40,245 nucleotides of DNA, taken from NCBI GenBank assembly GCA_947178015.1, contig CAMWWW010000001.1, forward strand, positions 1 to 40,245, given 5' to 3'. This DNA comes from an uncultured Clostridia bacterium. Its GTDB lineage: Bacteria; Bacillota; Clostridia; Lachnospirales; Lachnospiraceae. The notes beneath the pieces are model-generated. The model saw nothing but the letters and a program-made list of their open reading frames with translations, was not told the DNA's origin and did not search any database. Below, in pieces: positions 1-9,085 of the stretch; positions within the stretch are counted from its first letter, which is position 1; every line of letters starts with the position of its first letter. The position numbers and the translations under genes are program-made.

Positions 1-149
1 CAAGGCACCTATTGAAAAACGTCGGCAGTTAGCGAGGTAGTTCACGAGCTTAGTGCCCGCTACGTTTTTCACTAAGCGAGAGCGGGGTGACGGAGGACTA
101 TAGGCGATTCTCTGCGCGGACCCTTTCCGAAAATGACTATACAACTTAT
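1..149 (-). repeat. Palindromic intergenic repeat, copy A (truncated by the window edge)
   Basis: Non-coding. The reverse complement of 1-149 aligns over almost its whole length with 39812-39960. Visible parts are a core at 1-92 with an inner inverted repeat (TGAAAAACGT at 13-22, ACGTTTTTCA at 62-71), a type II arm at 93-117 (GAGGACTATAGGCG...TCTGCGC) and a conserved outer tail with GGACC and CCGAAAATGACTATACAAC. The partner arm would lie before base 1, and an exact complement of 93-117 occurs at 40214-40238. The copy lies 92 bp downstream of the stop of the minus-strand LCP gene and is read by transcription leaving that operon. The remainder, 150-241, is AT-rich with no gene or clear terminator. 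Confidence 0.85.
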
Positions 150-241
150 CTTTACAAAAACTTATACGTTTAGGTAACTTCCATCGCCCAGTAAAAGGCA
201 ATTAAATTAGATCCGACAAATAGAATATCTCTCAAACTATA

Positions 242-1336
242 TTAATCCCCGCCAAGTCCGCTGTCACTCTTAATCTTGCTGCTTATCTCCTTTACTTTTT
301 CTGACACCTGATACTCCTGTGCGCCAAACAGCCACTCATGCAGTTTGCTCACATTCTTCTCCAGATTCAGAGGTATTACACAATCTCCTTTACTTCCCAT
401 ATCTTTGCTCTGCAAATCAAACGGGAAACCCGTATTATCCACCAGCTCATATTTAGCAGCATCTTTTGCAAGATTATAGATCTCTGTCACCTCAAGGCTG
501 GTTGATACATTAGGCAGCACCTTATCAATCAAGGAATTTAATGTGAGCAGATCCGCCTTCTTCGCTTTCTCCACAATCTTTGAGATTACCAGTCGCTGAC
601 GTTCTGTTCTTCTGTAATCGTCTCCTTTGGTCTGTCGGATTCGACAGTAGGAAGTTGCCTGAAGCCCATTTAGATGCACAAGCCCTGATTCATTGAGCGG
701 CACGATCTCCTTCCCTGTAATCTTGCTTGTCTCTGTCATATATCCGTTTATATACTGGCGCTCATAGTCATTAATTTCTATATCAATGCCGCCAAGTGCG
801 TCAATTGTGTCAATGAGAGCAGAAAAATTCACGGACACAAAGTCTGTAATATCTAAATCCAGATTTGTATTTAGCAGATTGATGGACATCTTCGGTCCGC
901 CATAGAAATAGGCAAGATTCGCTTTGTCATACCTAATATCCTCATCTCTTGGAATCATAAGATAAGAATCTCGGTATACAGATACCAGCTTTACCTCATG
1001 CGTCTTATTGTTAATACTGGCGACTATCATCGTATCACTTCGATTTCCATCATCCAAACTCTCATCTCTGGAATCTATTCCAAACAGTGCAATATTGGTG
1101 TACTCCTTTAAGGTCGTATTGTCCTTCACCTGAGGATTAAAATGAATGTCCTTGTCTGCATTAATCGGCGTGATATTCAGCTTGTCAAACTTTAGTGCCA
1201 CATAGGCCCCCACCAGCAGCACAAGGATTAACAGCCCCTCAAACAACAAAAGTATCCGCTTTCTTCTTTTCCTTCTCGCCTTTTTCTTTGCAATGCGAGC
1301 CCTTCTTCGCTCCTGTTCACGTTCCCTCTCAGCCAT
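242..1336 (-). CDS. LytR-CpsA-Psr (LCP) family cell-wall polymer ligase
   Basis: LCP proteins transfer undecaprenyl-linked glycopolymers onto peptidoglycan at the outer face of the membrane. The 364-residue protein has a very basic cytoplasmic tail (residues 3-27), one membrane segment (about 27-48) and an extracytoplasmic LCP domain from about 75. Family landmarks are GIDSR (86-90), RSD (99-101), the arginine of VYRDSY (122) and an arginine cluster RRTERQR (242-248), the residues that bind the polyprenyl pyrophosphate head group and metal. It is the last gene of the polysaccharide operon, 14 bp after the sugar transferase gene. That position points to attachment of this operon's product to the wall. 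The acceptor site and exact polymer cannot be read from sequence. Confidence 0.93.
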   Translation of the reverse strand: MAEREREQERRRARIAKKKARRKRRKRILLLFEGLLILVLLVGAYVALKFDKLNITPINADKDIHFNPQVKDNTTLKEYTNIALFGIDSRDESLDDGNRSDTMIVASINNKTHEVKLVSVYRDSYLMIPRDEDIRYDKANLAYFYGGPKMSINLLNTNLDLDITDFVSVNFSALIDTIDALGGIDIEINDYERQYINGYMTETSKITGKEIVPLNESGLVHLNGLQATSYCRIRQTKGDDYRRTERQRLVISKIVEKAKKADLLTLNSLIDKVLPNVSTSLEVTEIYNLAKDAAKYELVDNTGFPFDLQSKDMGSKGDCVIPLNLEKNVSKLHEWLFGAQEYQVSEKVKEISSKIKSDSGLGGD

Positions 1337-1350
1337 GTTGTATATCCTCC

Positions 1351-2751
1351 CTAATAGGCATTTTTATTGATAAATCCCTTAAATAATGTAAGAAACAATA
1401 TCTTTACGTCAAATCCCATCGTCCAGTTTTCAATATAATACAGATCGCAGTCAATGCGCTTGCGTATGGAGGTATCTCCACGATACCCATTGATCTGCGC
1501 CCAGCCCGTCATGCCCGGACGTACCTGATGCTTGACCATATAGCGCGGTATCTCCTCGCGGAATTTCTCTACATAAAAGGGGCGCTCCGGCCTTGGCCCC
1601 ACAAGGCTCATATTTCCAATGAGTACATTGTAAAACTGCGGCATCTCATCAATACTGAACTTACGGATTATCCTTCCTATCGGCGTGACGCGGGGATCGT
1701 TCTGCTTTGTCCAACCATTTTTCTCCTCCTTCACTTCCATTGAGCGAAACTTGTACATCTTAAATGCTTTATTGTGAAGCCCTACTCGCTCTTGAGAATA
1801 GATCACAGGTCCGGGAGAAGTCAGCTTAATTAACAGCGCAGCCGTGAGCATAATGGGGGAGAACAGGATCAGGCAGCCAATCGCTCCCACAATATCCATC
1901 CCGCGCTTTATCACCATATTCAGCGTGTTGGTCAGCGGGACATGGCGTATATTGATCACAGGAAGCCCCAGCAGATCCTCTGTATATGGCTTTGTTGGTA
2001 TAATATGGTTATAATCCGGGATAAACTTCGTATGTACACCGGATTTTTCACACATATTTACAATCTCCTCCAGTCTCGCATATTCCGAGATACTCAGCGT
2101 GATCGCTATCTCATCCAGCTTATTTTCTGGCAGAATCACCATTAGATTGTCGATGCAGCCAAGCACTCTCACTCCTTTGTACTCTGTTCCTGCCGGAACC
2201 TTATCATCGAGAATTCCTCTCACAACATAGCCCCACTGTGGATTCGACTCAATCCGGTCAATATATCCCTCCATCGCGCGGCTGTAGCCGACCAGCAGGA
2301 TGTGCTTCAGATTAAAGCCCCTCTCCCGCATGGAGCGGAGCACATAGCGGATGGCATTTCTTCCTAATGTCTCCAGCACAATATTTATGGCGTAAAAGAT
2401 CGCGATCATCCATCTGGAAAAATCTGGCATCTCAATCAGATATAATACGACGATAAAGATAGCCAACCCCACTGTATTTGCCTTGACTATATTGGAAAAT
2501 TCCAGTCTTCTTCCCTGTACGCGCTTTGGTGTATAAAGACGAAATGCTGTGTACAAAATCAAGTAAGCAGGAATTATCAAAGGAAGAGGGAACATATAGA
2601 CCGCCGTACTCAGACGCTCCTCCGCCCCCGTAACTGGAAAAATTCCTGACTCCAGACGGATATAATATGCCAGTATATAGGAAATAGCTATGATGCACGC
2701 ATCCATCACCACATGGAACCTGTTAAAATACTTCTGGTTATCCTTTATCAA
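1351..2751 (-). CDS. Exopolysaccharide polyprenyl-phosphate sugar-1-phosphate transferase
   Basis: This enzyme starts repeat-unit synthesis by moving a sugar-1-phosphate from a nucleotide sugar to undecaprenyl phosphate. The 466-residue protein has about four N-terminal membrane segments (roughly 12-30, 50-70, 93-108, 112-128), a Rossmann-like central domain (about 150-270, LLVGYSR at 152-158) and a C-terminal bacterial sugar transferase domain (about 282-466). Visible landmarks are KRGMDIVGA (282-290), the Asp-Glu pair of SIDEMPQ (368-369) and GPRPER (385-390). The start is a TTG with a weak ribosome site; the N-terminal MIKDNQKYFNR is family-like, which is why it is kept. Sugar specificity (glucose, galactose or another) is not predictable. 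About 110 bp separate it from the upstream glycosyltransferase. Confidence 0.93.
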   Translation of the reverse strand: MIKDNQKYFNRFHVVMDACIIAISYILAYYIRLESGIFPVTGAEERLSTAVYMFPLPLIIPAYLILYTAFRLYTPKRVQGRRLEFSNIVKANTVGLAIFIVVLYLIEMPDFSRWMIAIFYAINIVLETLGRNAIRYVLRSMRERGFNLKHILLVGYSRAMEGYIDRIESNPQWGYVVRGILDDKVPAGTEYKGVRVLGCIDNLMVILPENKLDEIAITLSISEYARLEEIVNMCEKSGVHTKFIPDYNHIIPTKPYTEDLLGLPVINIRHVPLTNTLNMVIKRGMDIVGAIGCLILFSPIMLTAALLIKLTSPGPVIYSQERVGLHNKAFKMYKFRSMEVKEEKNGWTKQNDPRVTPIGRIIRKFSIDEMPQFYNVLIGNMSLVGPRPERPFYVEKFREEIPRYMVKHQVRPGMTGWAQINGYRGDTSIRKRIDCDLYYIENWTMGFDVKILFLTLFKGFINKNAY

Positions 2752-2860
2752 GCTCTCACCGTCTCCTTTCCCTTATTCCGTACTATCATACATCTTTCGC
2801 CATAAAAGTACAATCAAAAAAAGCTGTCTCAATTCTTAATATTTGATTAAAGTTACCAAA

Positions 2861-3838
2861 TTAGACATGAAGCTTCCTTCTTATAAGCTCATATAGATAC
2901 AAAAAAAGGTTGCCGAAAAGCTCTATTTCCAGCATAATGTAGTTTTTTATATGTTTTTTGCAAAATGGCACCTTCTTCACTCGATCCAGAGTGCGAAAAC
3001 CCTCAAACAACCCTTCGATATAGGTGCTTCCAAAGCCTATTTTGGCAAAATAAAGCCATTTTACAAGCCAGCCGGAAAGCAAAGCCGGAAAATTTAGGAT
3101 AAGCTGTACAAGCGGCATATTCTTATAATTTAGGTACACACTATTGCGGGAGGAATGGCGCACCTTAAATTCATTGTATTTCGACCCGCTTGTCGCACTT
3201 CCGACATGATACACCACGGCGGACGGACAGAACAGATTTTTATATCCATAGATCTTGGCGCGATAGCCAATGTCCATGTCCTCCAGATAGGCAAAGTGAT
3301 TTTCGTCAAAATATCCTATCTTCTCAAATACCTCGCGCCTGTATATCGCCGCTCCTGCGCAGGAGGAAAACACAGAAGCTGCCTTTTGATAATATTTTGC
3401 CTCGCGCCCTACGCCGCGCTGGAACTGCCAGCCGACAATGCTGTACATATCCCCGGCATCATCCATAAGCTCCCTGTGATGATAATTCAGCATCTTGCTG
3501 CTGACGGAGAAAATCCGCCGATCTTTTTTGATCATGCGGTACAGCTCTTTCACAAAGTCTTTGTCTGCCTCTGTGTCATTGTTCAGCAGGAGCACATATC
3601 TCGTTTTTGACATGTGGATTCCCGTGTTTACTGCATTGCAGAAGCCATAATTTCTGTCTCTCTCAATCAGCTTCACCCATGGATATTCCTGCCGTATATA
3701 ATTGACACTTCCGTCTGTGGAGCCATTGTCAACCACCATCGTCACAAAATCAGCCCTGCTCTGTGCTTTTATGGAATCCAGACAGGCCTTTAACAAATGC
3801 TTTCCATTATAATTTGGAATAATTACCGTCACGTCCAT
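2861..3838 (-). CDS. Family 2 glycosyltransferase, rhamnosyltransferase-like
   Basis: A GT-A fold glycosyltransferase that probably adds one sugar to the lipid-linked repeat unit on the cytoplasmic face. The start VTVIIPNYNG (3-12), the metal/nucleotide-sugar motif LNNDTE (85-90, with NND at 86-88) and the acidic catalytic motif EDMD (186-189) are all present. The C-terminal third is hydrophobic and basic (PLVQLILNFPALLSGWLVKW), consistent with membrane association. The layout resembles WbbL/rhamnosyltransferase-type GT2 enzymes of 300-330 residues. The start overlaps the upstream glycosyltransferase stop by 10 bp, which suggests translational coupling. The donor sugar is unknown. Confidence 0.9.
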   Translation of the reverse strand: MDVTVIIPNYNGKHLLKACLDSIKAQSRADFVTMVVDNGSTDGSVNYIRQEYPWVKLIERDRNYGFCNAVNTGIHMSKTRYVLLLNNDTEADKDFVKELYRMIKKDRRIFSVSSKMLNYHHRELMDDAGDMYSIVGWQFQRGVGREAKYYQKAASVFSSCAGAAIYRREVFEKIGYFDENHFAYLEDMDIGYRAKIYGYKNLFCPSAVVYHVGSATSGSKYNEFKVRHSSRNSVYLNYKNMPLVQLILNFPALLSGWLVKWLYFAKIGFGSTYIEGLFEGFRTLDRVKKVPFCKKHIKNYIMLEIELFGNLFLYLYELIRRKLHV

Positions 3839-5718
3839 TCTCTGCCGCTCTCCTTCTCTACCTCTTTTCTCACAAGCTCCATATAATACCCCGTCGGCTT
3901 TAAGCGCTCCTTTTTTGTCTTTAAGGAAAAATCAGCCCTCTCAAGCGTCAAATTTGGATTATAATATGGATCGCCCTTTTGTACTATTTCCTTCCAGCGT
4001 TCCCCAAAGATCAAGATCTCCTTATGAAAACGAAGCACCTTCTCCGGTGTGTCCTCCGCGCCTCTGGACTTTGACTCATAGTGATATGCCTCTGCATATG
4101 GATTATATACGATAAGCTTGCCCCGTTCTCTTAATTTCATGCAATAATCAATATCGTTAAACGCCACAGAAAGCTCCATGCTCAGACCGCCCACGCTTCT
4201 ATAATCCTCCGCCCTCGTCAGCATACACGCCGCCGTCACTGCGCTGTAATCCTGCTGACACATCGCGCGGGCAAAATATCCCAGCTCCTCCCGCCTCTGA
4301 TTGACAAAAGCATGGCCTGCGATCCCGCCAAAGCCGATTACCACACCTGCATGCTGGATGGTATTATCTGCAAAATAAAGCCTAGCTCCGACGGCACCAA
4401 CCTCCTGACGCATCGCAAAGCCCATCATCTCCCGCAGCGTCTCCGTTCCAATCAGCTCAATATCGTTGTTTAATAATAGCAGATACTCTCCCTGCGCAAA
4501 GCCAGCGCCGAAATTATTAATGGCAGAATAATGAAAGCCGCCCTCGCCCTTCCATGTCACCACCTTCACCTGCTTGTTCTCTTTTTCCAGCTTTTTATAG
4601 TAAGCGAAGGTTTCTGCATTTTCGCTGTTATTTTCGATAATGAGTATTTCCTTATTCTGGTAAGAAGAACGCTCAAGGCTCTGTAAGCATTTCTCCAAAT
4701 CCTCAATGTGATCCTTATTGGGGATCAACACCGATACCAAAGGCTCTCTGTCCCATTGGTATCTTGTCCGATAAATGCCGGGAGAGATGCCATCCTCCGG
4801 CACTGCCGGCAGCCCAAGCCTTTGATAATGCGCAAGAAGCGCTTTTTTGCCTGCCTCAAAGGCATATCGTTTGCTCTCTGGGTTCTCTGCCGTCGAATTC
4901 TCATGTGCACGCCAATGATAAAGAACCTTTGGAATGTGCACAATATGCTCTGTCTGCTCGACAGCGCGCAATATATAATCATAGTCCTGCGCTCCGTTCA
5001 TTTCTGGCAGAAAGCCGCCTATCCTGTCCGCAAGCTCTTTTTTTATGATACATAAATGACAAATATAATTTACGCTCCGCAGCAGATCTATATTAAAATC
5101 TGGCTTAAAATGCGGCATAAAATATTTTCCTGTTCGAATATCGAGCTTATCCTCATCGCTGTACAAAAGCTCTGCTCCATTCTCCGCCGCCTTAGCCGCC
5201 TCATATAACGCATCCTCTGACAAGGTATCGTCATGATCCAAAAAAACAAGATACTCCCCTGATGCGAGAGCAAGCGCCTGATTGGTATTTTCCGGTATGG
5301 GAAGCGCTTTATCAGAACGGATATAGCGGATATTGGGATAACTTCTGCGATACTCCTCCACTATCCGCTCCAAATCAGCCTCCTCACCCGCTGCCGTCCC
5401 TGAACCGTCGGAAAGGCACAGCTCCCAGTTGGAATAAGTCTGTCGTATCACGGACGCAATCATCTCTCTCAGATACTTCTCCGGCGTGCGATAAAGCGGC
5501 ACAATAATGCTGAAAAGCGGCATGGTCTCCCATGTCGCATTTCTCTGCCTGTCAAGCTCCTCCTTGGACGGTCCATTCTCTTCCTGCCATTTGTGATATT
5601 CTATGGCAGGTCGAAGTCTGGCCTTAAGCTTTTTATAAAAGGCTGCCACTCCCTCCTCCCTCAAAGTCTGAAATCCTTTTACAAAGGTCTGGGCTGTCAG
5701 CTTTTCTGCCAGTTTCAT
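3829..5718 (-). CDS. Two-domain family 2 glycosyltransferase
   Basis: A 629-residue protein with two GT-A domains in one chain. The first runs from about 66 to 290 (PLFSIIVPLYR, then DHDD at 161-164) and the second from about 326 to 560 (PLVSVLIPNKD, then LNND at 416-419). Both domains keep their acidic metal motifs, so both could be active and add two successive sugars or alternate linkages. The N-terminal 60 residues are a basic, possibly membrane-associated lead-in. The gene sits between the flippase and a single-domain GT2 whose start overlaps its stop. Such tandem GT2 proteins are common in clostridial and streptococcal rhamnose-rich glycan loci. Substrates are not predictable. Confidence 0.9.
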   Translation of the reverse strand: MKLAEKLTAQTFVKGFQTLREEGVAAFYKKLKARLRPAIEYHKWQEENGPSKEELDRQRNATWETMPLFSIIVPLYRTPEKYLREMIASVIRQTYSNWELCLSDGSGTAAGEEADLERIVEEYRRSYPNIRYIRSDKALPIPENTNQALALASGEYLVFLDHDDTLSEDALYEAAKAAENGAELLYSDEDKLDIRTGKYFMPHFKPDFNIDLLRSVNYICHLCIIKKELADRIGGFLPEMNGAQDYDYILRAVEQTEHIVHIPKVLYHWRAHENSTAENPESKRYAFEAGKKALLAHYQRLGLPAVPEDGISPGIYRTRYQWDREPLVSVLIPNKDHIEDLEKCLQSLERSSYQNKEILIIENNSENAETFAYYKKLEKENKQVKVVTWKGEGGFHYSAINNFGAGFAQGEYLLLLNNDIELIGTETLREMMGFAMRQEVGAVGARLYFADNTIQHAGVVIGFGGIAGHAFVNQRREELGYFARAMCQQDYSAVTAACMLTRAEDYRSVGGLSMELSVAFNDIDYCMKLRERGKLIVYNPYAEAYHYESKSRGAEDTPEKVLRFHKEILIFGERWKEIVQKGDPYYNPNLTLERADFSLKTKKERLKPTGYYMELVRKEVEKESGREWT

Positions 5719-5878
5719 AATGTTTTATACCCTCTAATCTGTTCTATCGTGCACTTGTCATGCTTGTTATCGTCTATTTCTGCCACTGCCACTTTCATAT
5801 GTTCCTCACTTTCTCCTAGCTTTTTCTGCTAGTCAACGCAGATATTCCCTATCCGTCCCGCCGCCTGCTCATAATCTA

Positions 5879-7132
5879 TCAGCCATATACTTCCTTTTCA
5901 CCACATGCCTCATTTTTCTTAAGCTGCTTGTATACGGGAAAAGCTAACATAAAAAATCGCGCTGTATTTGCTGCCAGCGTGCCCACTGCAAGCCCCGTAA
6001 GCCCAAAGCTTCCCGCTCCGATATACGCCGAGGCGATAAAAAGAACCGCATAACTTACCTCCACCTTTACCTGAAGCCTCATCGGACATAAGCGAATCGC
6101 CAGCATATTTACAATGCTGCAACTATAATATACGATTTGCGCCAAATTTCCAATATCCATAATAGGCAGACATGCCAGATAAGAGGAGGGGTACAATACA
6201 TATACCATCACTCTTGAGACGACAAGGCCCGCCGTAAAAAATAAAAGGATCGCGCCCAAAGAACCTGCAACTACTCGGTTCACCATGCGCCTGTCAAGAG
6301 GCAGAAGCCCCTTGGAGATATTGCTTAAAAGCACCGCCGTAATGGGAGGAATCACCAAAGCCACACATTTCCCATAGGTGGTGGAGATATAATAGATGCT
6401 TACCAGCTCATCGCTTAACAGCCACGCTACTAGAAAACGATCCAGATAAATCAATGCATAGCTTACCAGATAGGAGGATGTCAACGTCATGGTATTTCTT
6501 GCAATCTGACGAAATCTTTCAGAAAACTCCCCGGCCGCACTGCGCACATGCCGCACTGCAAACGCCTTCCCCGCTATACCTGCATACAGAACGGCTGCCG
6601 CCTCTCCCAGTATTAGAATGAGATACCACGGCGCACCCATGGTAAAAAACCAATATCCTGCCAGATATCCTGCCGCCATCAGAATGGAGGACAAAAGAAT
6701 CCTTCGGTAATTTATCTCAATCCGAAACATACATTCTGAATACAAACGAAGCATCATCAGCGCGCCAGCAAGGCCCAGCATAGCGCCATTTACCATACTC
6801 TCCTGTTCCAGCGCCACCGCATAAAAAAACAGCACAAAAAACGTGACAGCCGCCTCCACCGCGGCAATCACGCGGTATCCCGCCGCACGGCTCTCATCCT
6901 TGGACTGATTCAGCACGCGAATATGATTCAGCGCCTCTCCAAAGCTGTAAGCAAGGATACTGATATATCCCAAAACCAGCACATAATGCCCAAAACCAGA
7001 ATCCCCCATGCGGACATTCATCCACGGTTCAATCAGAAACTTTAACACAAGGAAAAAAATTACCTTGGCCCCAATCGAAAGTACTCCATCTTGAACCATC
7101 TTATTTGTCAGAAGTGTCTTGATCCTCTTCAA
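5879..7132 (-). CDS. Wzx-like polysaccharide flippase (MOP superfamily)
   Basis: An integral membrane protein of about 417 residues with roughly 12 hydrophobic segments from end to end. The N-terminal region VQDGVLSIGAKVIFFLVLKF is typical of O-antigen/teichoic-type flippases. It probably moves the lipid-linked repeat unit across the membrane. The start is uncertain: the frame is open from a TTG at 7156, a TTG at 7132 gives a family-like LKRIKTLLTNKMVQDG start, and the first ATG is at 7099. With the 7132 start it overlaps the preceding glycosyltransferase by 32 bp, a sign of co-translation. No Wzy polymerase is seen nearby, so either polymerisation is encoded elsewhere or the unit is exported unpolymerised. 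Confidence 0.85.
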   Translation of the reverse strand: MKRIKTLLTNKMVQDGVLSIGAKVIFFLVLKFLIEPWMNVRMGDSGFGHYVLVLGYISILAYSFGEALNHIRVLNQSKDESRAAGYRVIAAVEAAVTFFVLFFYAVALEQESMVNGAMLGLAGALMMLRLYSECMFRIEINYRRILLSSILMAAGYLAGYWFFTMGAPWYLILILGEAAAVLYAGIAGKAFAVRHVRSAAGEFSERFRQIARNTMTLTSSYLVSYALIYLDRFLVAWLLSDELVSIYYISTTYGKCVALVIPPITAVLLSNISKGLLPLDRRMVNRVVAGSLGAILLFFTAGLVVSRVMVYVLYPSSYLACLPIMDIGNLAQIVYYSCSIVNMLAIRLCPMRLQVKVEVSYAVLFIASAYIGAGSFGLTGLAVGTLAANTARFFMLAFPVYKQLKKNEACGEKEVYG

Positions 7133-8060
7133 AATTAATTCTCTCCTCTTCCACAACCAGCGGCCGCTTCATAATGCGTGCGTTCATGGTCAAGATATAT
7201 TCCCCAAGCAGCCCAACAAAAAATAACTGTATCGATCCCAGCACAAACATTCCTATCAGCACGGGCGCCATCCCTGCCGTAAACCAATCCCAGTAGATCA
7301 GCTTCATCACCAGATAAACCACAGCGATTATCATGCTGATCACAGAACAGATACATCCAAAAAATGTGGCAAGCCGAAGCCCTGCCTTTGTGTACGAGGT
7401 AATACTTAGCATGGCTGCATCATAGAGGCGGTAAAAATTATTGCTGGTCTTGCCGGCGCGGCGCTTTGGCTGCTCGTATTCAATATCCTTCCTGCGAAAT
7501 CCCAGCTCCGCCACAATTCCCCGAAGAAAAGGCGTCGGATCGTCTAACTGCTTTAATACCTCTATAAATTTTCTGTCATACAATCCAAATCCCGTAAAAT
7601 GCTCTATCTGTTCCACATCGGACAGCTTCTTAATAAGCTTATAATAACAGCTTCGAAGAAAGTACATCATCTTATTTTCCTTGCTGCTGGTCTTGATGCC
7701 GGAAACAATCCGAAACCCTTTCTCCCACTCTGCGACAAATCGTGGGATCAGCTCCACGGGGTCTTGAAAATCCGCCACCAGCAATATCGCGCAATCTCCT
7801 GTCGCCTGCAAAAGCCCGTAATACGGCGACTTAAACTGCCCAAAATTCTTGGCGTTTAGTATCGCCTTAATCCTATGATTCTTTTCGCACAATCCCCGCA
7901 GCAATTCCCTTGTACTATCCTGAGAATCATTATCTATAAATATAATTTCATAATCATATTGTGGAAGAGATTTCTTAAATTCTGCTATCACTGCCTCACT
8001 AATAGGACCTACATTCTCCTCCTCATTATAACATGGAATTACCACACTGATTTTCTTCAT
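7101..8060 (-). CDS. GtrB/DPM1-like family 2 glycosyltransferase with two C-terminal membrane helices
   Basis: The family transfers a sugar from a nucleotide donor to polyprenyl phosphate, supplying a lipid-linked donor for modification outside the cytoplasm. The 319-residue protein has a GT-A domain (ISVVIPCYNEEENV at 4-17, metal motif with D97 and D100 in ADFQDP) and two long C-terminal hydrophobic helices (about 230-290), the usual GtrB layout. The ATG at 8060 was chosen over a longer reading frame because GAGGAAAAG lies directly before it and MKKISVVIPCYNEE is the expected start. It is 7 bp from the upstream epimerase stop. A side-branch or decorating sugar is the likely role; the partner GtrC-type transferase is not in the window. 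Confidence 0.9.
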   Translation of the reverse strand: MKKISVVIPCYNEEENVGPISEAVIAEFKKSLPQYDYEIIFIDNDSQDSTRELLRGLCEKNHRIKAILNAKNFGQFKSPYYGLLQATGDCAILLVADFQDPVELIPRFVAEWEKGFRIVSGIKTSSKENKMMYFLRSCYYKLIKKLSDVEQIEHFTGFGLYDRKFIEVLKQLDDPTPFLRGIVAELGFRRKDIEYEQPKRRAGKTSNNFYRLYDAAMLSITSYTKAGLRLATFFGCICSVISMIIAVVYLVMKLIYWDWFTAGMAPVLIGMFVLGSIQLFFVGLLGEYILTMNARIMKRPLVVEEERINFEEDQDTSDK

Positions 8061-8067
8061 CTTTTCC

Positions 8068-9060
8068 TCATTTCTGCGCCGCTCTTTCACGCTCCACCGC
8101 TCCGGCCGCCGCCTGCACGACAGAGCGCTTCCACGCAACCGTTTCCCGAATTCCCTCCTCAAAGGTATAGTTTGGCACAAAGCCTGTATCCTTTGTCAAT
8201 TCACGAATATCTGCACACAGATACATCACCTGTCCCGGACGGTAGGGAAGCTCTCCTATTCCAAGCGCAGCAGACGGCTCCACCGCATCGCGGAGCTGCG
8301 TGATATAGTTTTTTAACTGCTTCACCTGCCCGCTGCCAAGTGGATAGACACTCCCATCCTTCCCCCTCACAGAGGCAAGATAGAGCGCCCGCGCCGCGTC
8401 TTTTACATAGAGATAATCCCAGAGCTGCTCACCCTTAGAAAATACTGGCCTTTCGCCCCTTATCAGAGCGTCAATGGCAGACATCACCATCGTCTTCTCT
8501 GTATCCCACGGTCCATAGATACTTAAGATCCGCATCCAAATATGGCTTATTCCCAGCTCTCTGCTATAAATTCGGCTCATTTGTCCCGCGGCAAGCTTGG
8601 CGATCCCATAGCCATTTTCAGGAAAGGCAGGCGTGTCCCCCGCAAGGCGCACCCCATCCTTCACTCTCCCGTATTCCGCCTGAGAACCAGCGCCCACAAA
8701 CACCTGACAGCCAAGCCGGCTGGCAAGCTTGACTGCATCCAGCGTACAGCGGATATTTTGGTTTTGAAGAAACATCTGATTTCTCTCCTCTCCAAAAGTT
8801 CCCGCCCATCCCAGATGGAAAAACGCATCCGCCGAACCAACCACATCCGAAAGCTGCTCGAATGTTCTTTCTTCCTTTAAGTCTTCCAGCTCTATCGCAA
8901 TCTTATGCAGCTTATCTGACTCCAAAAGCCTTGCCGCTTTTTTTGAGCCCGGACGGACACATGCTGCCACCGTGATGCCCTCGGCGCAGAGAAGCTGCGC
9001 CAGTGCCGTCCCTATCATTCCAGTCGCCCCGGTAATTACGGCTGTCTTTATCTCTCTCAT
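8068..9060 (-). CDS. NAD(P)-dependent sugar epimerase/dehydratase/reductase (extended SDR)
   Basis: A 330-residue extended short-chain dehydrogenase. The nucleotide-binding GATGMIG (11-17), the serine of GAGSQAEYG (126) and the catalytic YGIAK pair (Y151, K155) are all visible. It probably reduces, epimerises or dehydrates a nucleotide-linked sugar. It lies 25 bp after the thiamine-diphosphate enzyme gene and 7 bp before a glycosyltransferase, so it should act on the sugar made by that enzyme. A pair made of a thiamine-diphosphate enzyme and an SDR recalls YerE/YerF of branched-chain yersiniose synthesis, but this is an analogy, not a demonstrated reaction. Confidence 0.85.
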   Translation of the reverse strand: MREIKTAVITGATGMIGTALAQLLCAEGITVAACVRPGSKKAARLLESDKLHKIAIELEDLKEERTFEQLSDVVGSADAFFHLGWAGTFGEERNQMFLQNQNIRCTLDAVKLASRLGCQVFVGAGSQAEYGRVKDGVRLAGDTPAFPENGYGIAKLAAGQMSRIYSRELGISHIWMRILSIYGPWDTEKTMVMSAIDALIRGERPVFSKGEQLWDYLYVKDAARALYLASVRGKDGSVYPLGSGQVKQLKNYITQLRDAVEPSAALGIGELPYRPGQVMYLCADIRELTKDTGFVPNYTFEEGIRETVAWKRSVVQAAAGAVERERAAQK

Positions 9061-9085
9061 AAAATTCCCTGCCCAACAAAACGAT

